NCBI RefSeq assembly: GCF_008369935.1
Contig: NZ_VTUZ01000038.1
Coordinates: forward strand, 1 to 64,000
Direction: 5' to 3'
DNA from: Paraburkholderia panacisoli
GTDB taxonomy: Bacteria > Pseudomonadota > Gammaproteobacteria > Burkholderiales > Burkholderiaceae
Length of the DNA: 64,000 nt
The notes beneath the pieces were generated by a model. That model saw nothing but the letters and a program-made list of their open reading frames with translations. It was not told where the DNA came from and did no database searches. Of this stretch, positions 25,069 through 33,750 are shown one piece after another (position 1 is the stretch's first letter; each line of letters starts with the position of its first letter). Position numbers and translations under genes: made by a program.

Positions 25069-25098
25069 GCTTATCTATCTATGCAAAGATAGATAAGC
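25069..25098. promoter_or_regulatory. inverted repeat between TetR gene and ohr promoter
   Basis: A 12-bp perfect inverted repeat (GCTTATCTATCT / AGATAGATAAGC) with a 6-base spacer ATGCAA. It contains the same TATCTA / TAGATA half-sites as the two operators but with wider spacing. It lies 44 bases beyond the TetR stop codon, so it could also act as that gene's terminator; no T-run follows. Confidence 0.5.
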
Positions 25099-25141
25099 GG
25101 GTCAAGCAAAGAGGTGGCATGCCACCTCGCGTTCGACTGCT

Positions 25142-25708
25142 TTATCGCGTAGTTCTCACCGAGGCTTCGACATCTTCCAGCCGAGCCCTGGTATGAAACA
25201 ACCGGCTTGCCAGTACGCTGCCCTGAAAAGCCGCGTATAGCGCACGTGCCGCGCTTTCCGGTTTGCCGTTCACCGCCAGCGTCTTTTCCTGCGCACCTTG
25301 CGCGAGAACCTTGGCCAGCCAGTTTTCGTTCGCCTTGAAAAACGCCTGCACCGCATGCCGGATGTTCTCGGGCAGCGACTCGATGTCCGCAGCAAGCATG
25401 CCGCACAGGCAGATCTGATTGCCGTCACCGAGGGTCCTGCCGAACATCTTCGTGTACTTGCTGAGCTTCGCATCGGCCGGCAACGAAGGGTCGATAGCGT
25501 GGACTGCGTTGAGTACCTCTTTGCTGTACTCGTTGACCGCTTCCAGCACCAGATCGTCTTTCGACGGAAAGTAGTAGTGGATGCTCGAGGTCTTTACGCC
25601 GACCAGACTGGACAGATCACGGTAACTAAAACCGTTGTAGCCGCGCAGCATGATGAGCGTGACTGCGTGGTCGAGGATCTGTTCGCGCACTGTCGTTGTC
25701 GTTTCCAT
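25142..25708 (-). CDS. TetR/AcrR-family repressor of the ohr-esterase operon
   Basis: A 188-residue TetR protein. N-terminal HTH: REQILDHAVTLIMLRGYNGF then SYRDLSSLVGVKTSSIHYYF followed by PSKDDLV. C-terminal ligand domain contains a Cys pair (ICLCGMLAADIESLPENIRH). Such regulators usually sense electrophiles or xenobiotics, which suits control of a hydroperoxide reductase. A near-consensus promoter ends seven bases before ATG 25708 with no ribosome-binding site, suggesting leaderless translation and autorepression through the operator in the promoter spacer. Confidence 0.9.
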   Translation of the reverse strand: METTTTVREQILDHAVTLIMLRGYNGFSYRDLSSLVGVKTSSIHYYFPSKDDLVLEAVNEYSKEVLNAVHAIDPSLPADAKLSKYTKMFGRTLGDGNQICLCGMLAADIESLPENIRHAVQAFFKANENWLAKVLAQGAQEKTLAVNGKPESAARALYAAFQGSVLASRLFHTRARLEDVEASVRTTR

Positions 25709-25715
25709 GGATCGA

Positions 25716-25744
25716 ACTTTATCTACTCGTAGATAGATTGTCAA
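25716..25744 (-). promoter_or_regulatory. sigma-70 promoter of TetR gene with operator in spacer
   Basis: On the minus strand: TTGACA (25744-25739), 17-base spacer, TAAAGT (25721-25716). The palindrome TATCTACGAGTAGATA fills the spacer (25735-25720), so repressor binding would block polymerase. The predicted start point falls at or next to the start codon at 25708. Confidence 0.75.
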
Positions 25745-26279
25745 GCGGGGAGGTGAAAGATTTTTGTGGGAGGAGACGGGGCAACCCTGTAACCCCGCAC
25801 CTGGACGGTGCCTGACTGATCGCCCCATTTGATGGAAGCTCGTCCGCCCAGAAGGGCGAGACGACCTGCTGGTGAAGATCAACGCGACGAGCCGTGCTCA
25901 TAAATCGCTCCGTTTGCGTGGACGGCGTGCGGGCAATCCCCTATCTCAACATTTCTCGTCAGCATATTCTGGACGCCATTTCGATCATCGCTTCGGTTGC
26001 GGAGGAGCACGCCAGCGCCTTAACGGGATCAGCGTACGAGGTCGGTGCCTCACAGGGAGCAGGCTACTGAATTTCCGACCCGTTACCAAAATTGACGTTG
26101 CTTCGCATATATCCTATGGACTACTTACTGGGGTTCACCGTGCCAACCTTCTATTCTCTGATGATGTAGTAATCCTTATCATAGGGTGTTTTTCGTCTTG
26201 CCGACTATATCGCGACACAACCACGCAGGCCTGACGGGAAGCGTGACGTGCGAGAGTCAGTAGACCGTCGCGTTCAACG
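25745..26279. other. no recognisable gene
   Basis: About 535 bases between the TetR promoter and the end of the sigma-54 activator gene. A 120-codon plus-strand frame exists but has no family motif and poor codon pattern; treated as non-coding or eroded. Confidence 0.5.
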
Positions 26280-28307
26280 TCATCGGCTGACACGTCGGAT
26301 GATCCCAAGGTCGCGCACAATGGCGTACTTCCGGAGCTTCTGATATAGCGTGCTTTTAGCTATGCCTAGCTGCGTGGCCGCCTCGGTCAGGTTGCCCTGG
26401 CATTGCTGGATCGCAAAGCGAATCGACTCTGCTTCCGCCATTTCCAGCGAGCGGACCTTTTGGCGCGCAAGCGCAGACATCCCAGACGACGCCGTATCCC
26501 GAACATCCCCAGCAGAAATGGCCAAAGCACCGATTTCGGGCGGCAGCTCGGCGACTGTAATGATTCCGTCGCGGGCCATGAGTACCGCGCCCTCGATCGC
26601 ATTTCGCATCTCGCGGACGTTACCTGGCCAGGTGTAGTTGAGCAGGCATCCATACGCCACGTCGTCGAAGACGGCATGGGTTACGCCGTACCGCTCGCGC
26701 GAGACACTCAACCAGTGTTCGATCATCTCAGGCAAATCCGTCTTGAGTTCGCGCAGCGGCGGTATCGAGATGTTCGTGACGGCCAGCCGGTAATACAGAT
26801 CCATGCGGAACTTCCCGTCAGCGACGTCTGCACGCAGGTCGCGATGCGTGGCGGCGATCAGACGGAAGCCGACCTTGCGAGGCGCGTTCTCGCCCAACCG
26901 GTAGATCTCCCCCTCTTCCAACACGCGCAGCAGATGCGGCTGGATGTCGAGTGGCATTTCGCCGATCTCGTCGAGGAACAGCGTGCCGTGATTCGCCGCT
27001 TCGATTTTCCCTGTCATGCCTGACCTGCGTGCGCCGGTAAACGCGCCTTCGGCATAACCAAACAGCTCACTGCTCAACAAATCGCGGGACAAGCCACCGC
27101 AGTTCAGCGCGACGAAGGGACCGTCTGCCCTCGAACTGGCCTGGTGAATGCCTTGCGCGAACAACTCCTTGCCAACGCCGGTTTCGCCCAGGAGCAGTAT
27201 CGGGACCGAGGCTTTAGCCAGCTGCTGCGCCTTCTGGATAGCCGCCCGCAGTGCAGGGCCCGTGCCGACAATGCGAGAGAACGCCGCCCGAGGTGTGGGT
27301 TCAGCGAGCGGGATCGCCTGGGACAACGAAGCGGCGCGCCGACTGGCAGCCGGCGCAATCAACATGAAGCCGAGCGTGTCGGCGCCTTCAGCAACGCGTT
27401 CAATTCGTGCGAGGCGCAACCACGGCGGTGATTGCGGCGACATGGAGCCACCGGCAATCCTGGCGATGTCCGGGATCGGAAAAGCGTTGTCCAGTGCGCC
27501 TGGTACGCCAAGCCGCGCAAAGGCGGCTGACGCCTGCGGGTTGGTTCTGACGAGACGTCCGGACTCGTCCACCACGACGACGCCGTCCGTACGACCGGAG
27601 CAGTAAGCCATGCAACGCTCCATCAGGCACAGACGGCGCTCCATTGCTAACTTCCCGAGCCGGCTCTCGATACGCCCGGCCATCGAGACGATAAACGCCA
27701 GGCTATGCTGGCTGTAGGTTTGCGCAAGCCCCGAGGCATCAAGTACGCCGAGTACAGTGCCGTCGAGCGGATCGCGGATCACCGTAGCAGAGCATGTCCA
27801 CTGCTTGATACCCGCGCAGAAGTGCTCCGAACCATGGATCTGGACCGGTTGCTGCAGCGCGAGGGCGGTGCCGATCGCGTTGGTGCCGCAACTGAGCTCG
27901 GTCCAGTTACACCCAGGTATCAACCGGATCTCGCCTGCGGGTTCAACGAGGCGCGTGTCGCCGGCCAGTTCGAGGATCATGCCGTCCGGATCCGCGAGCA
28001 GCAGAATGGTCCCCGTCTGCGAAACTAACTCTCGTGTCTGTTCGATAAGCGGTACGCTGGCACGCATCAAGCGGTCGTTCCTGACGCGCAAGTCGAACAG
28101 AGCCCCTTCTTCAAGCGGTAGTGGGGCGCCTGCCGCATCGGGAGCCACCCGGCCATCAAGGCAGCGATGCCAGGAATCGTCAACGACGCCACGGAGGGCA
28201 CCCGAGGGGCGCTTGTCACCTTGAATCAAACGCTCCCACGCCGCCATGACGCTGGCGTCCCGATCGGGACTGGAAAACCAGTCCATTGGCGTGCCTGTCT
28301 CTTTCAT
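26280..28307 (-). CDS. sigma-54-dependent transcriptional activator, AcoR-like
   Basis: A 675-residue bacterial enhancer-binding protein. Domain order: N-terminal GAF-type sensor (about 75-215; SQTGTILLLADPDGMILELA, GCNWTELSCGTNAIGTALAL), a PAS-like segment (GVVVVDESGRLVRTNPQA), the AAA+ domain with Walker A LGETGVGKELFAQ, sigma-54 contact loop GAFTGARRSG and Walker B HGTLFLDEIGEMP, and a C-terminal Fis-type HTH (GNLTEAATQLGIAKSTLYQK). NWTELSCGTNAIGTAL is typical of AcoR/AcxR-like regulators of solvent, diol or acetone catabolism. ATG 28307 has GGAG upstream. No plausible target operon is adjacent. Confidence 0.92.
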   Translation of the reverse strand: MKETGTPMDWFSSPDRDASVMAAWERLIQGDKRPSGALRGVVDDSWHRCLDGRVAPDAAGAPLPLEEGALFDLRVRNDRLMRASVPLIEQTRELVSQTGTILLLADPDGMILELAGDTRLVEPAGEIRLIPGCNWTELSCGTNAIGTALALQQPVQIHGSEHFCAGIKQWTCSATVIRDPLDGTVLGVLDASGLAQTYSQHSLAFIVSMAGRIESRLGKLAMERRLCLMERCMAYCSGRTDGVVVVDESGRLVRTNPQASAAFARLGVPGALDNAFPIPDIARIAGGSMSPQSPPWLRLARIERVAEGADTLGFMLIAPAASRRAASLSQAIPLAEPTPRAAFSRIVGTGPALRAAIQKAQQLAKASVPILLLGETGVGKELFAQGIHQASSRADGPFVALNCGGLSRDLLSSELFGYAEGAFTGARRSGMTGKIEAANHGTLFLDEIGEMPLDIQPHLLRVLEEGEIYRLGENAPRKVGFRLIAATHRDLRADVADGKFRMDLYYRLAVTNISIPPLRELKTDLPEMIEHWLSVSRERYGVTHAVFDDVAYGCLLNYTWPGNVREMRNAIEGAVLMARDGIITVAELPPEIGALAISAGDVRDTASSGMSALARQKVRSLEMAEAESIRFAIQQCQGNLTEAATQLGIAKSTLYQKLRKYAIVRDLGIIRRVSR

Positions 28308-28847
28308 GCTGTCTCCGCTTGGGCACGAATACCTCACCGGATCAGAGGGTTCGCGTTGCCTTTTTGCGTTTTTTTTCTTGGTGCGCGATTGCCTCAGTCG
28401 ATAGCCCGCGGCCCCCGGACGCGCGTCGCGAGCGCCGAGCCGCGATCGGCGGTTCGACGAAGCGGTTTCGAACGCCTCACGTCTAGCGCAGGCTGGGGCG
28501 CGATCGGAACCTGTCCGTCGGGCCATGCCTGAACGCGCCGGCTATGACCATCAGCGATCGACCATGACGCAGTCGCCATGCCGGCGCGGACCTGGTGTCT
28601 AAATTCTATGCGCGAAATACGGCACCGTCCGGAAATCGAACGCTTTGCGCAGGCAGCACCCGTTGAAGCGACAGTAATCCGACAAAAATATACATAAAAT
28701 CAATGACTTGATGCGACAGCGACGATGCTGGCATGACCGATGCATTTAACTGCGCGAAGGCGAGCCGCGAGCTTGTTTTCGCGCTCAGTTTCGTAGCAGA
28801 AAAGCGCTCGCCATTGCGTGATGTGAAAGAGGTTGATGGAGAAGACG
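28308..28847. other. upstream region of sigma-54 activator; no recognisable gene
   Basis: About 540 bases. Holds the activator's promoter region and an AT-rich stretch near 28680. A 67-codon plus-strand frame (28733-28936) overlaps the next small gene in another frame and has no support. Confidence 0.45.
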
Positions 28848-29081
28848 ATGAACCCCGGTCAGAGATCCCTGCGCTTGCTGGTCGACAAGTGGCTGGCGCC
28901 CACTGCGGCGCGGCCGGCTCACGTCACACGGTTTAGTCGCATGGATACGAATCAGAGACGCTATGTGCGCGTCGAAGCGTTACATCCGACCGGCGTGCTG
29001 GCGTTTTTTTTCTTCAGACACGATGACGGATCGTGGTGTGTATTCCCGCCTGGCACGCAAAGCCCGACCATGAGAGTGTGA
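28848..29081 (+). CDS. small hypothetical protein
   Basis: A 77-residue frame starting MNPGQRSLRLLVDKWLAPTA and containing RRYVRVEALHPTGVLAFFFF followed by RHDDGSWCVFPPG. GGAG lies six bases before ATG 28848. The basic N-terminus and the folded-looking aromatic tail suggest a real small protein. It precedes the kinase/response-regulator remnants on the same strand; function unknown. Confidence 0.5.
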   Translation: MNPGQRSLRLLVDKWLAPTAARPAHVTRFSRMDTNQRRYVRVEALHPTGVLAFFFFRHDDGSWCVFPPGTQSPTMRV

Positions 29082-29117
29082 TCTGCTTCAGGAGATCAGG
29101 GCCGAAATTGAGGTGCG

Positions 29118-29464
29118 CTGCCGTTTGCGGCGTCCGAGCCGATGGAGTGGGTCCATTGCCATATTGCACGTCAGCCCGTTGCGCCGAGCGAGCGGACTGA
29201 GCACGTGGTGTCCCAGGTTTCGCATATCGTGATGAAGCTACTAGCCAAGACGGCCGAGGAGCGCTATCAAACGGCTTACGCCGCATCCCGGATACGGTCG
29301 TGAAGGAAAGTGTAGTTGCTCTCCGAACGCTGGACGACACCGGACCGCACGATCTGTCAGTCGATCATCGAAGCACATGGTGGCAGCATTTGGGTCGTGC
29401 GCAATGAGGCGCAGGGCGTGACCTTCAGCTTCAGCCTTCCGATTGATATGTCGGATGTGACGTG
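29118..29464 (+). pseudogene. remnant of a Ser/Thr-kinase / ATPase / histidine-kinase hybrid
   Basis: Two pieces of one very large protein type. The first (29118-29303), LPFAASEPMEWVHCHIARQP followed by IVMKLLAKTAEERYQTA, is the end of the N-terminal Ser/Thr-kinase domain of the trifunctional kinase family. The second (about 29352-29464), ICQSIIEAHGGSIWVVRNEA followed by QGVTFSFSLP, is the C-terminal G2/HATPase end of the same family. The several kilobases normally between them are gone. The response regulator that usually follows is intact at 29725. Confidence 0.8.
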
Positions 29465-29724
29465 ATTCAGGCGATGTGTCTCGCGGGTACTGAGAACTTG
29501 TTGATTAAAGCAATGCTGAACGCGCAGTTCGTAAGAATAGCTAATTTATTCGGAATGACGATCCAACATCGGCGTACACGTCACGCCCTCACAAGCTTCG
29601 AAGGCTTTGGGTGCGGCCTTGCGGCGATGTGGTACTTGCAATGCATGAAGAGATTGGTCTCCTGATCGTGGACCGATCGCGCCGACGTTACGAAGGGTTT
29701 TCACCAAAAATATAGAGGTGTTCC

Positions 29725-30330
29725 ATGGAATCCGCGAGCGAATTAATCTATGTGGTCGACGACGACAGTGGTGTGCGAGAAGCACTCGCCGCGCTATTGC
29801 GCGCAAACGGAAGAGACGTACATACATTCGACTCCAGCAGAGAGTTTCTGGACACACCGCGTCAAGGTGTCGTTGCATGTCTGATCCTGGATTTGAGAAT
29901 GCCAGGCATGAGTGGGCTGGAAGTCCAGAAGATTGTCAGCAGGGATGCGATTCCCGTCATTTTCATTACCGGAAGGGGAGATGTGCGGTCCTCGGTCCTG
30001 GCCATGAAGGGCGGGGCTGTTGACTTCCTCATAAAGCCCCTCAATGAAGATGCATTGATGCGTGCGGTTGATGCGGCATTCGCCAGGGCGCAGGTTCTTC
30101 GCAAGGAGGCGGAAGATGCAGCGATGCTTCATGCTCTCTATCAATCGCTGACGCCTCGCGAGCAGGAGCTTTTGCCGTTAATCTCAAGCGGCCTGCTCAA
30201 CAAGCAGGCGGCGGCAGTCCTTGGTATCACCGAATACACCGTGCAGATGCATCGCGCCCATATCATGAGAAAAATGCAGGCGGGTTCATTTGCCACTCTG
30301 GTCAGGCAGGCAAGCAAACTGCAACTTTAA
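29725..30330 (+). CDS. FixJ/NarL-type response regulator
   Basis: A 201-residue two-domain regulator. Receiver: IYVVDDDSGVREALAALLRA (acidic pocket), phospho-acceptor Asp in CLILDLRMPGMSGLEVQ, Thr in VIFITGRGDV and Lys in DFLIKPLNED. Output: LuxR-type HTH, SLTPREQELLPLISSGLLNK then QAAAVLGITEYTVQMHRAHI. GAGGTG lies just upstream of ATG 29725. Its cognate kinase appears to be the deleted hybrid just upstream, leaving an orphan regulator. Confidence 0.9.
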   Translation: MESASELIYVVDDDSGVREALAALLRANGRDVHTFDSSREFLDTPRQGVVACLILDLRMPGMSGLEVQKIVSRDAIPVIFITGRGDVRSSVLAMKGGAVDFLIKPLNEDALMRAVDAAFARAQVLRKEAEDAAMLHALYQSLTPREQELLPLISSGLLNKQAAAVLGITEYTVQMHRAHIMRKMQAGSFATLVRQASKLQL

Positions 30331-30349
30331 ACATCGTCGACGCTCGGGT

Positions 30350-30417
30350 CTGGTATGCGCTATTACCGACCTGGGAATGCGGCACATTGACGGTTTTCAG
30401 GTGCTCGAGAGAACGGT
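30350..30417 (+). pseudogene. response-regulator receiver fragment
   Basis: One frame reads LVCAITDLGMRHIDGFQVLE, the phospho-acceptor segment of a FixJ-type receiver (C.ITDL.MP.MDGF.LL). Nothing recognisable lies on either side, so it is a 22-codon scrap, perhaps from a second regulator gene that followed the one at 29725. Confidence 0.6.
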
Positions 30418-30470
30418 CCAATCTGGCCGCGCTTAACGCGGTGAACACCGAGCGAGAGATGTCCATCACG

Positions 30471-30686
30471 GTTCGTCAGGTCAAGTATTTGAACAACATC
30501 GTGGAGCAGGACCATCGGGCCATCAAACGACGAACCCGACCGATGCTCGGATTCAAGAATTTCAACTGCGCACGCGTGATTCTAAGTGGCATCGAATTGA
30601 TGCACATGATCAAGAAAGGACAGTTGAAAGTTTCGGGCAAGAGTGCGCCGTCAGTCGCCCGGCAATTTTACTCGTTAATTTCATAA
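30471..30686 (+). pseudogene. IS6-family transposase, C-terminal fragment
   Basis: VRQVKYLNNIVEQDHRAIKR and GIELMHMIKKGQL are the C-terminal signature of IS6-family transposases, including the last catalytic Glu in NNIVEQDHR. The N-terminal two thirds are absent. It could pair with the N-terminal fragment at 351-680, which has the opposite orientation. Confidence 0.8.
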
Positions 30687-30730
30687 GCTATCCTACGCAT
30701 ATGGTCGTTATTCGACCGCTTTGCCTTACT

Positions 30731-30845
30731 GCGACAGAGCCCAATTGAGCAAGAAGGCGCAAGCCGCGCGCGACGCCATGGGCAAGAAGAAACTCAAGGC
30801 ACTTGCAGACCGGGTTACTTCAATGCCACGGAAATCAATCTGGAT
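30731..30845 (+). pseudogene. IS1182-type transposase fragment
   Basis: Reads DRAQLSKKAQAARDAMGKKK then LKALADR, continuing as GYFNATEI after a one-base frameshift. This is the DDE-core segment of IS1182-like transposases (ADRGYF.G.EI). Only about 38 codons survive. Confidence 0.65.
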
Positions 30846-31065
30846 GGTTTGGGCAGGCGGATTGAATCTTGCTCATCGTCAGGTCCGACGAACTTGATGC
30901 GATGACCATCTCCGGCGCCAGCGCCTCATCGAGACGGCGATAGAGATCCGTCGTGAAGTCGATCTGCTTGGGGCCGTTTTCCTGAATCAGATCGCTTCGG
31001 GCGACGGCTGCGTCGACGCACAGTCCGTGAATTGAATCTTCGAAGGTGACGCGCCCGGCGGGCAG
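30835..31065 (-). pseudogene. 3-hydroxyacyl-CoA dehydrogenase (carnitine dehydrogenase-like) fragment
   Basis: Minus-strand frame: AVARSDLIQENGPKQIDFTT, DLYRRLDEALAPEMVIASSS then SDLTMSKIQSACPNHP. This is the Rossmann-domain second half of an L-3-hydroxyacyl-CoA dehydrogenase/L-carnitine dehydrogenase (A.ADLIQEN.PE..., VIASSSS). The dinucleotide loop before it and the catalytic domain after it are missing. It is squeezed between the IS1182 fragment and the antiporter stop codon. Confidence 0.7.
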
Positions 31066-31068
31066 CCT

Positions 31069-32649
31069 TTACGGTTCGAGCAGGCGCAACAGGCGAAGCT
31101 CTTCGAGATCGAGTTCGGATTCGATGCGATGCAAGACCCCATCGTCGACCTTGCCCCCGCGATGCAGGCCAAGGAGCGCCTCGCGCGACACGCTGACCAG
31201 CTTGAGTTCGACTCGCAGAGAGTGCGCGCGGTCTTCGACCTGTTCCGCTCCCAGTGCATACGCGTTTTCGTTCGCCGTGACGCGGATCCGGTATTCGACG
31301 AGCAGGCGCTCGAGCGTTGCGCGTTCGATACCGGACACGTGCCTGCCCATCTCTTCGAGTACGGCGAGCGAAGCCCCGAAGGTGCGCGCGCGCGTCTCGT
31401 GCTCGGACATAGTCTGTCGCGCGACCGGGCGCAGCTTCAGCAGACGGATGAGCGGCGCAAGACTGCCGCCCTGCACGACGAGCGTCGCAATGATGAGCAG
31501 GAAGGTACTGAAGACGATCAGGTCGCGGCCCTGGAAATTGCCCGGCAACGCGAGAGCGGCCGCGAGACTCACGACGCCGCGCATGCCCGCCCATCCCAGC
31601 ACGACGGCTTCGCCGGCCGACCATGGCCGGTTGCCCGCACGCTTCGCGAGCATGCGGCTCGGCAACCAGATCGCAGCAAACACCCACAGGAGGCGGACTG
31701 CAATCGCAGCCGCTGTGGCAGGCAGCGCGACACGCAAGCCGGCCATCAAGACGGCGACATCGTAATTCACGCGCGCCAGGATGCCGTGCAGCGCGAGGCC
31801 AATCAGGATGAAGACGAGCGCGTCGAGCGCGAACACGATCGCCTCCCAGGTCGCCTTTGCCTTGATGCGCATGCCGGCGTCGAACACGCGATGCTGGCGG
31901 ATGCCGAGCACGAGACCGCAGGTGACGACAGACAGCACACCCGAGCCGCCGACCGCCTCCGCAACCCCATAGCTCGCCCAGGCCATCACGAAGGTCAGGA
32001 CGATGCCGAGCATCGTATCGGAGAGGCGCTGCAACACCCAGCATAGCGCCTGGCCGCACGCGAGGCCGGCCAAGACGCCGATCAGTGTCAGCGAGAAGAA
32101 CAGGCCCGTTGCGCTCGCAACCGTGATGCTGGCGGCAAGCGCGGCCGAGACCGCCATCTGGTAGAGCAGCAGGCCTGACGCGTCGTTCAGGAGGCTCTCG
32201 CCTTCGAGCACGACCACGAGCCGCGCCGGCAGCGGGTGGCGCTGCAGGATCGCCTTCGCGGCGACCGCATCGGGCGGCGAGACGATCGCGCCCAGCGCGA
32301 AGCATGCGGGCCACGGCAGACCCGGGTTGAACGCATGCACGGCAACGGCGACCGCGGCGGTCGTGACCGTCACTGCGCCCAGCACAAGAGAAACGATCGT
32401 GCCGAGTTCCTCGCGGAATTCCTTCCATGCCGTGTAGAACGAACTCGACATCAGGAGCGGCGGCAACACGGCCGCGAGCATCAGGTTCGGGTCCATGTCG
32501 GGCGCGCGCTTGCCCGCGACCGCGATCACGCAGCCACCGAGCAGCAGCACGACGGCGGGCGGGATCGCAACGCGCTCGGCGAGCCAGGAGAGCGCGCCCG
32601 CGCCGCAGATCAACAACAGCAGGTAATGAAAGAGCTCGACGTTGCTCAT
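31069..32649 (-). CDS. Na+/H+ antiporter, CPA1 (NhaP-like) family
   Basis: A 526-residue inner-membrane protein with about 12 membrane segments in the first 400 residues. CPA1 landmarks: ALGAIVSPPDAVAAKAIL (ion-binding Asp region), VLEGESLLNDASGLLLYQM, and GWAGMRGVVSLAAALALP (MRG signature). The C-terminal 120 residues are a soluble charged domain (TFGASLAVLEEMGRHVSGIE onward), as in Na+/H+ antiporters of this type. ATG 32649 (MSNVELFHYLLLLICG) gives the usual N-terminus. Exchanges Na+ (or K+) for H+. No operon partners. Confidence 0.9.
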   Translation of the reverse strand: MSNVELFHYLLLLICGAGALSWLAERVAIPPAVVLLLGGCVIAVAGKRAPDMDPNLMLAAVLPPLLMSSSFYTAWKEFREELGTIVSLVLGAVTVTTAAVAVAVHAFNPGLPWPACFALGAIVSPPDAVAAKAILQRHPLPARLVVVLEGESLLNDASGLLLYQMAVSAALAASITVASATGLFFSLTLIGVLAGLACGQALCWVLQRLSDTMLGIVLTFVMAWASYGVAEAVGGSGVLSVVTCGLVLGIRQHRVFDAGMRIKAKATWEAIVFALDALVFILIGLALHGILARVNYDVAVLMAGLRVALPATAAAIAVRLLWVFAAIWLPSRMLAKRAGNRPWSAGEAVVLGWAGMRGVVSLAAALALPGNFQGRDLIVFSTFLLIIATLVVQGGSLAPLIRLLKLRPVARQTMSEHETRARTFGASLAVLEEMGRHVSGIERATLERLLVEYRIRVTANENAYALGAEQVEDRAHSLRVELKLVSVSREALLGLHRGGKVDDGVLHRIESELDLEELRLLRLLEP

Positions 32650-33326
32650 CCGCGTGCAGGCAGATTGTGCAGCAGGGAATTGTGTGAAGGATGATGGGTC
32701 ACGATGGTTGCTTGTCCTTTGCGGGTACATCGGAAACGTGGCCGCCGGGCAGTGGGCCCAATGCAGCGCAAAGAGTCAGTAGATAAAGTGTCTTCATGTG
32801 CAGAATCCTGGCTGGATGCGTTGGCTTGCTGCTACGCAAGTATCCTCCATCTTCGCCCGAACGCGTCGCGGCAGCACTCATCGCTGTTTCAAGTCTGAAA
32901 CTGGCCCAGAAACGGTCGCGCAATGGTTGCTGAGCGACCTTTGTCGGAAGGTTGACGCGAAGGCGATAAAGAGCGGGACGTGGCGACGAGCGCTGGCGAC
33001 ACGTGGCCGGTTGAAATGAACGCGAGCACGGTCCGCTCGCTCAAGACTGGAAATTTGTCTCTGGGGATCAGTAGCACTCCCGACTACGGCGCGTAGGGCG
33101 ATCGTCTATTCGTCAGCCAGATTAAGTTCGCCCAGTTAGGTACATCCTCTCGGCGTGAGCGAGAATGTCGCTTCATGACCGAACCCGGAAGACCGCCGTC
33201 GGCCGTTGCAAACATGCAAGGCCGAGACCTGAAGGAGATATTGCTACCGCTGCGCGTCGAACGTAACACGGGCCAGTTTGATGTCCGCTACCAAACTCGC
33301 GACCTTAAGCCCAGAAGTCGATCCCG
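32650..33326. other. no recognisable gene
   Basis: About 680 bases. A 32-codon minus-strand frame from 32797 (MKTLYLLTLCAALGPLPGGH) looks like a signal-peptide stub and may be the residue of a small exported protein. Nothing else is recognisable. Confidence 0.4.
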
Positions 33327-33680
33327 TCACCTGACAAAACCATCGAATCGTGTCATATAAATCGGGTGGAAGTCGACGTTCGCCTTCTTGAACTCATCCG
33401 AGGGCGTGCCATAGATCACCCAGCGAGTCAGCTTAGCCACAGCGAAGAACTCCTTCGACAATGGGCCGAAGCTTTCCGTTTGGTGGAAGAGGGCCGGCTT
33501 CGAATCCGAGTAGCGTTCGAAGATGTCAACCGTCTTCTGGTCGTCCCCGATGTTGAACTCAAACTGCAGCGCGCCCGGCTCCTTCTCTGTCGCGGCCACA
33601 AGCTTGGGTATCAGCGGCGTGAACTTGTCCATCTGATCGACGGTAACGGTGAAAACCCAGTACACCTGTTCGCTAGTCAT
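33327..33680 (-). CDS. antibiotic-biosynthesis-monooxygenase (ABM) family protein
   Basis: A 117-residue dimeric alpha/beta-barrel type protein. KLVAATEKEPGALQFEFNIG and DQKTVDIFERYSDSKPALFH are the ABM core motifs. ABM proteins act as cofactor-independent monooxygenases or as small-molecule stress proteins. ATG 33680 has AGGCAGGG close upstream. An 18-base inverted repeat about 70 bases upstream is a candidate operator. Single-gene unit. Confidence 0.8.
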   Translation of the reverse strand: MTSEQVYWVFTVTVDQMDKFTPLIPKLVAATEKEPGALQFEFNIGDDQKTVDIFERYSDSKPALFHQTESFGPLSKEFFAVAKLTRWVIYGTPSDEFKKANVDFHPIYMTRFDGFVR

Positions 33681-33750
33681 CCCTGCCTCCTTGGTACGGT
33701 ACCTCAAGGCTCACACGATGCTGACAATCGGCGCAACTGCCAACTGCGGT

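Noticed and set aside
25872..26234. 120-codon plus-strand frame between the TetR and sigma-54 activator genes
   Set aside because: No recognisable domain, odd composition and no ribosome-binding site.
29040..29075. TGGCACG resembling a sigma-54 -24 element
   Set aside because: The -12 half (GC at the right spacing within TTGC) is not present, and the site lies inside a small coding frame.
30926..32428. 500-codon open frame on the minus strand
   Set aside because: It overlaps the Na+/H+ antiporter in another frame, is Arg/Ala-rich with no motif, and is a by-product of high GC content.
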